From an uncultured Opitutia bacterium (GTDB lineage: Bacteria > Verrucomicrobiota > Verrucomicrobiia > Opitutales > UBA953): a stretch of 19,379 nucleotides of DNA. Positions 1 through 8,511 of this stretch are shown here, in pieces; within the stretch, counting starts at the first letter, position 1; the number at the start of each line of letters is the position of its first letter. The notes beneath the pieces were generated by a model. It was not told the DNA's origin and did no database searches. It was given only the letters and a program-made list of their open reading frames with translations. Location: positions 1-19,379 of the forward strand of contig CAIMFE010000128.1 of the NCBI GenBank assembly GCA_903840235.1. Reading direction: 5' to 3'. Position numbers and translations under genes: made by a program.

Positions 1-1
1 A

Positions 2-568
2 TTTGCACCCTTGGCGCTGCATGCTCGGAAAATTATCGCCGCACAAGCGGGACCAAAAACTATTACGATAAATATCAATGCGGGCAGCCTTCCTTCTGAT
101 CATTGGACATTGAACCCCGCCGAGGGTGGCGGAAGAATTGTCGGTGAAGCTTGCCATTTTATCGACCTACTTAGATTTTTAATTTCAGCTTCAATTACAC
201 ACGTTAAGCTCATCGAAAGATTTACTGATGGACAGGATGGAGGAAAATATAAATTAGAATTTTCTGACGGTTCGGTTGGATATATTAATTATTTAACCAA
301 CCTGCCCAAGACGGTGCCTAAAGAAATAATCCAAGTTTCGGGCACTGGCTGGAGTTTTGAAATCAATAATTGGCAGCAGTGTCGAGGCCAAGGGGTTTGG
401 GGAATCAATAAAGGGTGGGGTCTCTTCAAAAAATTAGATAAGGGACACGCCAACGCACTCGCGGCATTTATTCATGCCGTTGAATCTAATCATCCTTCCC
501 CCATCCCGCTCAACGAAATCCTCGAAGTTTCCCGCTGGGCAATACGCATGCAGGCGATGACTCAATAA
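2..568 (+). CDS. Gfo/Idh/MocA-type oxidoreductase, C-terminal part (5' end outside window)
   Basis: The reading frame is open from the first bases of the window and begins F-A-P-L-A-L, so the true start lies upstream and the internal TTG at 11 is not a credible start. What remains (about 188 residues) is the C-terminal alpha/beta domain of a Gfo/Idh/MocA NAD(P)-dependent sugar oxidoreductase. It has a GGGRIVGEACHFIDL stretch with the family's conserved His in the substrate site, and the sheet-forming 'LEFSDGSVGYINY' strand. In many polysaccharide loci this domain is fused behind a zinc alcohol-dehydrogenase domain ('bi-domain oxidoreductase') and sits beside a heparinase II/III gene, as here. 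The full architecture cannot be seen. Substrate is unknown, probably a nucleotide sugar or uronate. The next gene (wecC) starts 13 bases downstream. Confidence 0.85.
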   Translation, partial: FAPLALHARKIIAAQAGPKTITININAGSLPSDHWTLNPAEGGGRIVGEACHFIDLLRFLISASITHVKLIERFTDGQDGGKYKLEFSDGSVGYINYLTNLPKTVPKEIIQVSGTGWSFEINNWQQCRGQGVWGINKGWGLFKKLDKGHANALAAFIHAVESNHPSPIPLNEILEVSRWAIRMQAMTQ

Positions 569-581
569 TTTTTTAACTACT

Positions 582-1814
582 ATGAAATCAATATGTGTTT
601 TAGGTCTAGGTTATATCGGTTTACCTACCGCCTCCATTTTTGCCACCAAAGGGCATCCAGTGAATGGCGTCGATGTCTCTCCGCGAGTCGTTGAAATTAT
701 CAACTCCGGAAATATACATATTCAAGAACCTGATCTTGATATTTTAGTCCGAGCCGCAGTTCAATCAGGTAACTTAAAAGCCACGCTCAAGCCCGCCCCC
801 GCTGACGTTTTTATCATCGCTGTGCCCACACCGTTTGATGTTCAAGCGGACGGATCTCGCACACCTGATTTAAAATATGTTGAATCCGCTGCCCGATCCA
901 TTGCTCCAGTCGTCGCCACAGGAAATCTTGTTATTTTAGAATCTACTTCTCCGGTAGGTACGACCGAAAAAGTTAAAGAATGGATTGAGGATGAATGTGT
1001 GAAATTGAAACGTGGACAAATTGAAGGTGTTCTCTATGCGCATTGTCCCGAGCGCATTCTTCCCGGCCAAATGCTCAAAGAGTTAGTCTCTAATGATCGT
1101 ATTGCGGGCGGCTTAACTCCTGAAGCCTCAGAAATTTCCAAAAAACTTTACCAAAGTTTTTGTACCGCGGAGATATTTATCACGGATGCCCGTACTGCCG
1201 AAATGGCCAAGCTTACCGAGAACGCGTTTCGCGACGTAAATATCGCCTTTGCCAATGAGCTTTCACTGATTTGTGATCGCTTAAAAATTAATGTGTGGGA
1301 ATTGATTCGTTTAGCTAATCGCCACCCACGTGTGAAAATTTTGCAACCTGGTCCAGGTGTCGGCGGACACTGTATCGCTGTCGACCCTTGGTTTATTGTT
1401 CATGCTGCACCCAAGGAAGCGCGTTTACTGCGTACCGCTCGAGAAGTAAACGACTCTAAGCCTCATCACGTGGTGGCTCAGGTTATCCAAGCCACTCAAG
1501 GCATTACTCAGCCAGTGGTCGCCTGCCTAGGCTTAGCATTTAAAGCTAATATTGATGACTTACGTGAATCACCGTCTGTTGAAATCACTGCAGAGCTGGC
1601 TCAAAGCGGATTAAAAGTTTTAGCGGTCGAGCCGCACGTGGAAAAACTTCCGGCCTCGCTTCAAGGAAAAGTTGAATTAACCGATTTAGCTTCAGCCCTA
1701 AAGCGTGCTCAAGTGATTGTATTACTCGTCGACCACCAAGCCTTTGGTTCACTCACTTTGGCTCAGCTCGCCGGTAAGAAACTCATTGATACCCGCGGAA
1801 TGATAAAAGTTTAG
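582..1814 (+). CDS. wecC: UDP-N-acetyl-D-mannosamine dehydrogenase (WecC)
   Basis: This 410-residue protein is a full-length UDP-glucose/GDP-mannose dehydrogenase family member. It oxidises UDP-ManNAc twice with NAD+ to UDP-ManNAc uronic acid in the cytoplasm. Visible features: the N-terminal Rossmann motif GLGYIG (8-13), VDVSPRVVEIINSGNIHI (31-48) with the 'I-H-I-x-E-P-D-L' signature typical of WecC, STSPVGTT (121-128), the helix with K210 and N214, and the catalytic-Cys motif GGHCIAVDPW with C264. The second nucleotide-binding domain has the family's 'GLAFKANIDDLRESPS' motif. The WecC assignment over UDP-glucose dehydrogenase rests on these signatures and on wecB two genes downstream. The start ATG has no Shine-Dalgarno; upstream is TTTTTTAACTACT. 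The heparinase-family gene starts 8 bases after the stop. Confidence 0.95.
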   Translation: MKSICVLGLGYIGLPTASIFATKGHPVNGVDVSPRVVEIINSGNIHIQEPDLDILVRAAVQSGNLKATLKPAPADVFIIAVPTPFDVQADGSRTPDLKYVESAARSIAPVVATGNLVILESTSPVGTTEKVKEWIEDECVKLKRGQIEGVLYAHCPERILPGQMLKELVSNDRIAGGLTPEASEISKKLYQSFCTAEIFITDARTAEMAKLTENAFRDVNIAFANELSLICDRLKINVWELIRLANRHPRVKILQPGPGVGGHCIAVDPWFIVHAAPKEARLLRTAREVNDSKPHHVVAQVIQATQGITQPVVACLGLAFKANIDDLRESPSVEITAELAQSGLKVLAVEPHVEKLPASLQGKVELTDLASALKRAQVIVLLVDHQAFGSLTLAQLAGKKLIDTRGMIKV

Positions 1815-1822
1815 TTTTATTA

Positions 1823-3766
1823 ATGTATTTTTCCTTAATCAAAAACCTTGGGCCCAGTTGGCTGGCTCAACGCGTCTGGTTTAAAGTCGAAAACAAACTC
1901 GGCTTGCTAGAAAAAAGAATGCCCAAGCAATCTTGGGCGAGTCTGCAGCCTGCTTCCCTTGCTCGCTCGGCGGAATTATGGAGAAATAAAACTCCCTCTT
2001 TGCCCATCGCTTTAATTTCACGCGAAGAATTGGCTCCGTGGTGTGAAAATTATGCCATCGCCCATGGACACTCACCCGTGGCAGAAGCGCGCGGTTTGGC
2101 TCAAGGAAAAATTAGAATATTTAACAACCGATTTTTTGATCTCGGCTTCCCCTTAAATTGGAATCGCAATGTTTTAAGTGGTCGCCGTCTGGAATCCACT
2201 GCTCACTGGTCGAAAATTACCGATGCGGGTAGTGATGATATTAAAGGCGTGTGGGAAGCTTCGCGTTTCAGTTGGGTTTTTCCATTAGTCCGCGCTTGGA
2301 TTATTGAGGGCAGTGATTTTTATCCAGAAACCTTTTGGAAATTATTCGAGGATTGGATGGAGAAGAATCCACCCAATCAAGGTCCGCAATGGATGTGCGG
2401 TCAGGAAGCGGCAATGAGGTTGATGGCAGTGGCCTATGCGCTTCAGGCTTTCCGTAGTCACCCCGCCACAACGGATAAAAGAATAGTTTTAACGACGCAG
2501 CTCGCGGAAGCTACGGCGAACAGAATTAATGGACATCTTACTTACGCTATTTCTCAGTCTAATAATCACGGCATCAGTGAGTCGGCGGGACTATTTACCG
2601 CCGGTGTGCTCTGGCCAAATTGTCCTCAATCGAGCGAATGGAGAGCCAAGGGAATTGAAACTTTGCTACCACAAATTCAATCTCTCGTTAATGCAGACGG
2701 CGGATTCAGTCAGCACTCCACGAATTATCATAGGCTATTTTTACATTTAATGATTTGGGTGGAAGTGGTTTTACGTTCCGAACATCAAACGTTTCCCGAA
2801 GTTACTCTTAAGAAAATTCGTGCCTCGACGAAGTTCTTAAGCGATTTATTAGATGATCAAGGAAATGTGCCTCGTTATGGTGCTGATGATGGTGCTTGTT
2901 TGTTTCCTCTCACCGGAAGTTCTCACGAGGATTTTCGTCCGGTAATCAACACTGCCCAAATACTTTTTCTTGGTTCGCGCTTATCGACCGGCCCCTGGGA
3001 TGAAGAGGCCCTATTGCTCTGTGGTCCGATTTCCACCACGTCGGTTGATTGTTCAAACAAAGATTTTGTAGATAAACCTTTTTCTGGTGTATCTGTATTT
3101 CGAAATCAACTCGGCTCACTCTTTTTCAGAAACCCTACGCAGTTTAAACACCGTCCCAGCCACGCTGATCAACTGCATGTTTCACTCAAGTGGGGCAACG
3201 AGTGGGTCGCAGAAGATGGGGGCACGTTCTCATATAATTCTAAATTAGCTGGCGCCGATGGATCTAATGCTAATCAGCACAACGTAGTTACCATCAATAA
3301 TCAGAACCCGATGCGTCGCTTCAGTAGGTTTCTTTGGTTGCCTTGGACGAAATGCCACCGGGTTGTTAAGCCCAATCGGATTCGTGCGGCACATACCGGC
3401 TATCCTAATTATTCTTGCGAACGAACTATCCAAAAACTTCCGCAAGGCTTTATCATTATCGACAAAATCAAAGGTAAAACGAATGCCGAAATCAGTCTGC
3501 GTTGGAATGGCCGCTCAAAATTAGCCCTCGAGCAGCTATCCATCATTGTCTCGGCGGAATCGAAAGAAGATTGGCAAACTGGTAATGAAAAAACCGGCGA
3601 AGGTTGGTATTCGTCCAGTTATGGGGCGCGTGAAGCATCTTGGGTGCGCACGATTACCACACGGGCCTCATCAGTATTTTTTGTGACCGCCATCGGTTGT
3701 TCGGTAAAATTAGAAAACAACGAACTTTGGGTCGACGGCAAAAAACACAATTTATCTAACACTTAA
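1823..3766 (+). CDS. heparinase II/III family protein (polysaccharide-lyase-like)
   Basis: This 647-residue protein has the two-part architecture of the heparinase II/III-alginate lyase family. The N-terminal (alpha/alpha) toroid contains WEASRFSWV (144-152), NNHGISESAG (247-256) and a QHSTNYHR stretch with Y302. RYGADDG (351-357) follows. The C-terminal beta-sandwich contains HADQLHV (447-453), EDGGTFSYN (464-472) and a conserved QHN at 485-487. The usual catalytic candidates (N248/H249, Y302, H447, H486) all appear present. Characterised members cleave uronic-acid glycans by beta-elimination. I see no signal peptide (MYFSLIKNLGPSWLAQ is not a typical one), so the protein may be cytoplasmic or exported by an unrecognised route. 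It lies between wecC and wecB, so its likely role is tied to the uronate-containing polymer made here: editing, chain-length control or release. That role is inference. Confidence 0.88.
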   Translation: MYFSLIKNLGPSWLAQRVWFKVENKLGLLEKRMPKQSWASLQPASLARSAELWRNKTPSLPIALISREELAPWCENYAIAHGHSPVAEARGLAQGKIRIFNNRFFDLGFPLNWNRNVLSGRRLESTAHWSKITDAGSDDIKGVWEASRFSWVFPLVRAWIIEGSDFYPETFWKLFEDWMEKNPPNQGPQWMCGQEAAMRLMAVAYALQAFRSHPATTDKRIVLTTQLAEATANRINGHLTYAISQSNNHGISESAGLFTAGVLWPNCPQSSEWRAKGIETLLPQIQSLVNADGGFSQHSTNYHRLFLHLMIWVEVVLRSEHQTFPEVTLKKIRASTKFLSDLLDDQGNVPRYGADDGACLFPLTGSSHEDFRPVINTAQILFLGSRLSTGPWDEEALLLCGPISTTSVDCSNKDFVDKPFSGVSVFRNQLGSLFFRNPTQFKHRPSHADQLHVSLKWGNEWVAEDGGTFSYNSKLAGADGSNANQHNVVTINNQNPMRRFSRFLWLPWTKCHRVVKPNRIRAAHTGYPNYSCERTIQKLPQGFIIIDKIKGKTNAEISLRWNGRSKLALEQLSIIVSAESKEDWQTGNEKTGEGWYSSSYGAREASWVRTITTRASSVFFVTAIGCSVKLENNELWVDGKKHNLSNT

Positions 3767-3790
3767 TAAACTTTATTTTTAAAATCTATT

Positions 3791-4948
3791 ATGAAAAAAA
3801 TTGCTCTAATTTTAGGTACCAGACCTGAGTGTATTAAAATGGCACCAGTTTATTTTGCTCTAAAACAGTCTACGAAACTCGTTCCAGTGGTGATATCAAC
3901 GGGTCAGCATCGACAAATGTTAGATCAGACACTGGGGGTCTTTGGCATCAAGCCAGAGTTCGACTTAAATTTGATGCAGCCCGGACAAACCCTACCCGAA
4001 CTTACCAGCCGAGTCATTAGTGCAACTTCTGCCTGGTTTGCCGAACACAAGCCAGCGGCTGTCTTGGTTCAGGGTGACACCACCACGGTTTTATCTTCAG
4101 CGATTTCAGCCTTTTATAATCGTATACCCATTGGCCACGTTGAGGCAGGTTTACGGACGGGCAATATGGATTCACCTTTTCCTGAGGAAATGAATCGTCG
4201 ACTCACCACGCCCTTAGCGCGCTGGAATTTTTGTCCTACAGAAACCTCAAAGGCTAATTTAATTAGAGAAGGCATAGATGCTACTACCTGTTATGTTACA
4301 GGCAATTCGGTCGTAGATGCCTTGTTCTACGTCAGAAAAAACCAAAGCATAAATGGAGTCTCCGCAAAAATTGTGGCGGAGAGGGTAGGGATTCCAGGAG
4401 CGTTTGCTCAGGAATTTTTATCCGAGACAGCTAAAAAACCTTGGATACTGGTAACCGGTCATCGTCGTGAATCTTTCGGGGGTGGCTTTGAGCGTATTTG
4501 TGAGGCGATTAATCGTATTACGCAACTACACCCCGAGGTGGGAGTATTGTATCCCGTTCATTTAAATCCCCAGGTACAAGCTCCCGTGAATCGAATTTTA
4601 GGATCTAATCCCCGCGTTGCGCTGGTCGCTCCAGCGGCTTACGAGGAATTTGTTTGGTTGATGAATCGATGTACATTTTTATTAAGTGATTCAGGTGGAG
4701 TCCAAGAAGAAGCACCTTCCTTAGGTAAGCCCGTATTAGTGATGCGGGATACGACAGAGCGTCCCGAGGGCGTGGATGCGGGCACTTGTCGTTTGGTGGG
4801 TACAAATCCCGAAACCATTCTTCGGGAAGCCGATTTGCTTTTAAATAATCCCGGTGAATATCAACGTCGTTCGAGTTTAAAAAATCCTTACGGGGACGGA
4901 CAAACGTCCGAAAAAATCAGACAAATTCTTGAAGACAGTTTGAGTTAG
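3791..4948 (+). CDS. wecB: non-hydrolysing UDP-N-acetylglucosamine 2-epimerase (WecB)
   Basis: This 385-residue protein converts UDP-GlcNAc to UDP-ManNAc, the substrate of the WecC encoded upstream. The family signature GTRPECIKMAP (9-19) starts the protein. The residues matching the known catalytic and binding set of bacterial WecB are visible: K16, D96 in GDTTT, E118 in GHVEAGLRTG, E132 in FPEEMNR, and H224 in VTGHRRESFG. The C-terminal UDP-binding segment is LLSDSGGVQEEAPSLGKPVL. Length is standard. The start ATG follows 24 AT-rich bases with no Shine-Dalgarno. A mildly unusual point is TRPECIK where most family members read TRPExIK with a small residue; the Cys is probably neutral. The downstream glycosyltransferase starts 6 bases after the stop, so the genes are likely co-transcribed. 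Confidence 0.96.
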   Translation: MKKIALILGTRPECIKMAPVYFALKQSTKLVPVVISTGQHRQMLDQTLGVFGIKPEFDLNLMQPGQTLPELTSRVISATSAWFAEHKPAAVLVQGDTTTVLSSAISAFYNRIPIGHVEAGLRTGNMDSPFPEEMNRRLTTPLARWNFCPTETSKANLIREGIDATTCYVTGNSVVDALFYVRKNQSINGVSAKIVAERVGIPGAFAQEFLSETAKKPWILVTGHRRESFGGGFERICEAINRITQLHPEVGVLYPVHLNPQVQAPVNRILGSNPRVALVAPAAYEEFVWLMNRCTFLLSDSGGVQEEAPSLGKPVLVMRDTTERPEGVDAGTCRLVGTNPETILREADLLLNNPGEYQRRSSLKNPYGDGQTSEKIRQILEDSLS

Positions 4949-4954
4949 TAAAAA

Positions 4955-6169
4955 ATGAAAATACTTTATTTTCATCAACATTTCACGACCCCCAAAGGAT
5001 CTGGTGGCACGCGTTCTTATGAGTTTGCGCAGGCTCTCATTAAACGCGGGCATCAGGTAACCATGGTATGTGGTCAAATGGATCGAGATGCACTGAATCT
5101 GCCTTATGATAGTAACTTCGGCTGGTCGCGGGGGTCGATTGATGGCATTGATGTAATTGCTCTGCCCTTAAAATATTCAAATCACGATGGTGTCGGCCGA
5201 AGACTTATCACATTTTTTAAGTATGCGGTTAAAAGTATTAAAATTGCCCTCGATTTCGAATACGACCTGGTGTTTGCCACATCAACTCCCTTGACCGCAG
5301 CGTTGCCAGGTATTTTTGCTAGTTGGTTAAAGCAGAAAAAATTTATTTTTGAAGTTAGGGATTTGTGGCCAGAACTCCCCCGCGCTATGGGAATGAAGAA
5401 TCCCGTGCTCTTGGGCGGAATGTGGATAATCGAGGGGTGCGCCTACCGTTCATCGGTGGCCTGTGTTGGGCTATCCCCAGGAATTATCGAAGGAATCAAG
5501 AAACGCTCACCGAAAAATCATCCGGTGGCGCTGATTCCTAATGGTTGTGATCTAGAGATTTTTAAACCGCAACCTAAGACCCCGATAAAAATTAAAGGTA
5601 TTTCGCCGGGGGACTTCGTTGCTGGTTTCACCGGAGCCCATGGTAAGGCTAATGGACTCGATGCTATTATTGAAGCGAGTCGCGAAATTAAAAAGCGGAA
5701 TATTACCCACATAAAATTTCTATTGGTTGGTGATGGTTCAGAGAAAGCACGTCTCCAGAAAATGGCGGTTCAGGAACAACTAGACGGCATTATTTTTCAT
5801 CCCCCGATTTCAAAAGTGGCCCTTGCCCAAATCACCGCCCAATTGGATTGTGGTCTCATGTTTTTAGATAATATACCTGCATTTTACTACGGAACTTCTC
5901 CGAATAAATTCTTTGATTACATATCAGCAGGTATTCCAGTGATTAATAATTACCCCGGCTGGCTCGCAGAAATTATAGAGAAAAATCAGTGTGGAGCTGC
6001 GATTGCGCCAGGAAACCCCGTGGCCTTGGTAGAAAAACTTCTTAATTTAGCCAGTGAGCCTGAGAAATGCCGAAAAATGGGACAGGCCGGCAGGGCACTC
6101 GCAGAAAATTCATTTTCCCGGGAGATACTCACCACGCAGTTTTGTGAATTTATCGACAACAATTTATGA
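4955..6169 (+). CDS. glycosyltransferase family 4, WbuB-like
   Basis: This 404-residue retaining GT-B glycosyltransferase transfers a sugar from a nucleotide donor to the lipid-linked repeat unit at the inner face of the cytoplasmic membrane. The N-terminal acceptor domain starts MKILYFHQHFTTPKGSGGTR with the glycine-rich GGTRS turn, and continues to EVRDLWPE (133-140), a hallmark of the WbuB/WbpY-like GT4 group. The donor domain has IPNGCDLEIF (194-203), FLLVGDGSEK (255-264) and SPNKFFDYISAGIPVI (315-330), which binds nucleotide and sugar. WbuB-type enzymes often transfer N-acetylated deoxyaminosugars (for example FucNAc); donor specificity cannot be read from sequence alone. The stop overlaps the next start (ATGA at 6166-6169), so translation of the carrier-protein gene is probably coupled to this one. 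Confidence 0.93.
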   Translation: MKILYFHQHFTTPKGSGGTRSYEFAQALIKRGHQVTMVCGQMDRDALNLPYDSNFGWSRGSIDGIDVIALPLKYSNHDGVGRRLITFFKYAVKSIKIALDFEYDLVFATSTPLTAALPGIFASWLKQKKFIFEVRDLWPELPRAMGMKNPVLLGGMWIIEGCAYRSSVACVGLSPGIIEGIKKRSPKNHPVALIPNGCDLEIFKPQPKTPIKIKGISPGDFVAGFTGAHGKANGLDAIIEASREIKKRNITHIKFLLVGDGSEKARLQKMAVQEQLDGIIFHPPISKVALAQITAQLDCGLMFLDNIPAFYYGTSPNKFFDYISAGIPVINNYPGWLAEIIEKNQCGAAIAPGNPVALVEKLLNLASEPEKCRKMGQAGRALAENSFSREILTTQFCEFIDNNL

Positions 6170-6468
6170 CTAGACCTGAATCCATTGCACTCATTCTAAA
6201 GCGAATACAAATATTAGGCGCTGAATTAGCTAAGCCCGAATTATGTCAGGCGACTGAAGCCACAAAGCTCTTTGGCGAAAGTTCAAGTTTGGATAGCATG
6301 GGATTAGTGACACTTATTGCCGACTTGGAGGAAGATATCCGCCAGCAGTATAAGATATCCGTCACCTTAGTGGATGAAAAAGCTATGAGCCGACTCACAT
6401 CTCCATTTCGATCCGTTCATCATTTGGCAGATTATATAACGTTAGTCGTCAACGACACAAAATCATAA
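6166..6468 (+). CDS. acyl carrier protein (first of two)
   Basis: This 100-residue acidic helical protein has a phosphopantetheine attachment motif LDSMGLVTL with candidate Ser44, preceded by a loop and followed by the acidic helix 'IADLEEDI' (51-58) that contacts partner enzymes. The final segment 'RSVHHLADYITLVV' matches the last ACP helix. It is longer than a typical AcpP (about 78 residues), with extra sequence before the attachment site and in the loop after helix II. The start overlaps the upstream glycosyltransferase stop (ATGA), and the SDR gene starts one base after its stop. It probably carries an acyl chain for the SDR, ligase or KAS III of this operon rather than for housekeeping fatty-acid synthesis. 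A D-alanyl-carrier-like role with the nearby AMP ligase is possible. Activation by a host phosphopantetheinyl transferase is assumed. Confidence 0.8.
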   Translation: MTRPESIALILKRIQILGAELAKPELCQATEATKLFGESSSLDSMGLVTLIADLEEDIRQQYKISVTLVDEKAMSRLTSPFRSVHHLADYITLVVNDTKS

Positions 6469-6469
6469 T

Positions 6470-7162
6470 ATGCCTACCGCAGTCATCACAGGAACGTCGC
6501 GAGGTTTAGGTCACGCTCTCACTGAAAAATTATTATCTTTGGGGTGGTATGTATATGGCATCTCCCGGAGTTCATCCCGAATACCCCATCCAAATTTTCA
6601 AGAATACTTGGTGGATATTACTGATGAATCAGCAGTCCAGCGTGTGGTTAATTCAATCAAAGAAGCTGGAAAGCCTATTGAACTTTTAGTAAATAACGCT
6701 GGGGCGGCTTCGATGAATGCGGTTTTACTTACACCGTTTAAAACAGCTGAGTCAATCATGAGACTTAATTACCTCGGCAGTTTTAATACGACTCAATTAT
6801 TTGGGAAAATTATGGCAAGGCAGCGCCATGGTTTGATCATTAATATAACAACGGTGGCCGTTCCCTTAAATCTTGAAGGCGAAGCTGCTTATGTAGCCAG
6901 CAAGGCTGCGGTTGAGGCATTAACACGGGTAACGGCCAGAGAGATTGTCGCTCAAGGCGTCAAGATAATCGCATTAGGTTTTGGACCCATCGATACCGAT
7001 CTGACGCGGGCAATTAGTCGCGACAAGATCCAAAAGATTAACGACCAAATTGGTCGTCCTCGCGGGACTACACTTAATGAAGCGACAGACTTTATCTTGG
7101 AGAAAATAAATAACGCAGAAATAATTTCAGGCTCCGTGGAGTATCTCGGCGATATCAGATGA
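6470..7162 (+). CDS. SDR-family oxidoreductase, 3-oxoacyl-ACP reductase (FabG)-like
   Basis: This 230-residue classical short-chain dehydrogenase has TGTSRGLG (7-14) for NAD(P) binding, NNAG (75-78), N100, and the catalytic YVASK with Y141 and K145. The residue 13 before the Tyr, normally Ser in FabG, is Thr128. The loop after the sheet reads GFGPIDTDL, in place of the usual 'PG' pattern. With a KAS III and two ACPs in the same operon, the best guess is reduction of a 3-ketoacyl-ACP to 3-hydroxyacyl-ACP with NAD(P)H. A sugar-modifying dehydrogenase is the main alternative. It starts one base after the ACP stop and overlaps the AMP-ligase start by ATGA (7159-7162). The tail is shorter than in E. 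coli FabG (about 244 residues). SDR membership is secure; the substrate is inferred from context. Confidence 0.85.
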   Translation: MPTAVITGTSRGLGHALTEKLLSLGWYVYGISRSSSRIPHPNFQEYLVDITDESAVQRVVNSIKEAGKPIELLVNNAGAASMNAVLLTPFKTAESIMRLNYLGSFNTTQLFGKIMARQRHGLIINITTVAVPLNLEGEAAYVASKAAVEALTRVTAREIVAQGVKIIALGFGPIDTDLTRAISRDKIQKINDQIGRPRGTTLNEATDFILEKINNAEIISGSVEYLGDIR

Positions 7163-8502
7163 ATTCTTGGATTAAAATCCGCTGGAAAAGTTTTTCTAAT
7201 CAACCTGCCTTAGCAGGTCGGGGCGGTGATATCGCTTATTCTGATTTAGTAACTCTGTGGGATGAGGCGGTGGTGGACTTAGAAAAACTAAATTTAAAAA
7301 CTGCCACAACCTTTGGTTTAATCGGTAACTATAGTGCCGCCACCGTCGTCTGGATGATGGTTTTAGAGGATGCTGGGCACCTGATTGTTCCATTGTTAGC
7401 GGGCGATGAAGAAAGTTCCCGAAAATTATCTTCGGCAGGTGCGACCTATTTAATTTTTGCGAATAGCCGCACATGGAATATAAAACACCAGAGTAATGTA
7501 GAACACCAACACCCTTTTGTCTTAGAATTAATAGAAAAAAAACAAAGCGGGGTTATTTTGTTTTCCAGTGGAACATCGGGGCCGGCCAAATTAATCGTCC
7601 AAAATTTCTCTGATTTACTGAATGTTCATAAGAGTAAAAGGCCCCACCGCTTATCTATTTTAGTTGTTTTGGCCTATGATCATATCGGAGGAATTAACAC
7701 TCTTCTCGAAACCTTAAGCTCGGGTGGTTTAATGGTTATCCCTGAAGATAAATCTCCCGCAAAAATAATTGAAGCCATTGAGCGCTATAAAGTCACAATT
7801 TTGCCTGCCTCCCCATCATTTTTAAATCTCTTAGCCTTATCGGGTTTAGTTACTTCGGAAAAAATTAAATCGTTACATTTAATAACCTATGGCACAGAAC
7901 CCATGCCCGAGACGCTCCTCGAAAGAATACGTCTGACCTTTCCGGGTAAACGCTTAAAGCAGACGTTTGGGACAACCGAAACAGGAATTTTACGTACCGA
8001 AAGTGTCGGATCGGGCTCTAATTTTTTCAGATTTAGCGATCCCGAATTACAATGGAAAATTATCGATGATGAACTCTGGCTTAAATCCACTACACAAATA
8101 AAAGGCTATCTAAATACTCCAAACCAGAACTTCACTGAAGATGGATGGTTTAGAACCGGCGATAGAGTAGAAGTAGATTCCACGGGAAATATTCGTATCC
8201 TAGGTAGGATGGGTGATGCCATTAATGTTGGCGGCAATAAATTAATGCCCATCGAGGTTGAATCGGTTATGTTGGATGTTCCTGGGGTAATAGATTGCCG
8301 CGCGTTTGGAGTGCCGAATGCATTATTAGGTCACGTCGTAGCTGCGGAAGTTGTTGGTAGTTCGGACCAAAATCACGAATCTTTACGAGCGTCCATCCGC
8401 CAATTTTGCAGAACGCGTTTGCCTGCCTACAAGGTACCCGTATCAATCAATTTTGTTACGAGTATTATGGGAGATAGACTTAAAAAATCTCGGACTAATT
8501 AA
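7159..8502 (+). CDS. AMP-dependent (adenylate-forming) acyl ligase
   Basis: This 447-residue ANL-superfamily enzyme should activate a carboxylic acid as acyl-AMP and pass it to CoA or, more likely here, to one of the operon's carrier proteins. Motifs in order: phosphate-binding loop LFSSGTSGPAK (134-144), YGTEPMP (244-250), FGTTETG (270-276), WFRTGDR (330-336), and the hinge/C-domain LGRMGDAINVGGNK (348-361) followed by PIEVES. It is short for the family (often 500 or more). The last residues, IMGDRLKKSRTN, lie where the catalytic A10 lysine motif (GKxxR) is expected but do not fit it cleanly. It overlaps the SDR stop by four bases (ATGA) and is followed after 9 bases by wzy. It could be a fatty-acid, hydroxy-acid or amino-acid activating enzyme; the substrate is not readable from sequence. 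Confidence 0.88.
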   Translation: MNSWIKIRWKSFSNQPALAGRGGDIAYSDLVTLWDEAVVDLEKLNLKTATTFGLIGNYSAATVVWMMVLEDAGHLIVPLLAGDEESSRKLSSAGATYLIFANSRTWNIKHQSNVEHQHPFVLELIEKKQSGVILFSSGTSGPAKLIVQNFSDLLNVHKSKRPHRLSILVVLAYDHIGGINTLLETLSSGGLMVIPEDKSPAKIIEAIERYKVTILPASPSFLNLLALSGLVTSEKIKSLHLITYGTEPMPETLLERIRLTFPGKRLKQTFGTTETGILRTESVGSGSNFFRFSDPELQWKIIDDELWLKSTTQIKGYLNTPNQNFTEDGWFRTGDRVEVDSTGNIRILGRMGDAINVGGNKLMPIEVESVMLDVPGVIDCRAFGVPNALLGHVVAAEVVGSSDQNHESLRASIRQFCRTRLPAYKVPVSINFVTSIMGDRLKKSRTN

Positions 8503-8511
8503 CCATCTAAA

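Noticed and set aside
11..568. TTG at 11 as a true start of the first gene
   Set aside because: The frame is open upstream and the Rossmann domain is missing, so the gene is cut by the window edge.
1823..3766. Reading the heparinase-family gene as part of a polysaccharide-utilisation locus
   Set aside because: No SusC/SusD, sulfatase, transporter or regulator genes are nearby; all neighbours are biosynthetic.
7196..7474. 92-residue open frame on the minus strand opposite the AMP ligase start
   Set aside because: Low-complexity, Pro/Arg/His-rich translation with no motif; the + strand gene is unmistakable.
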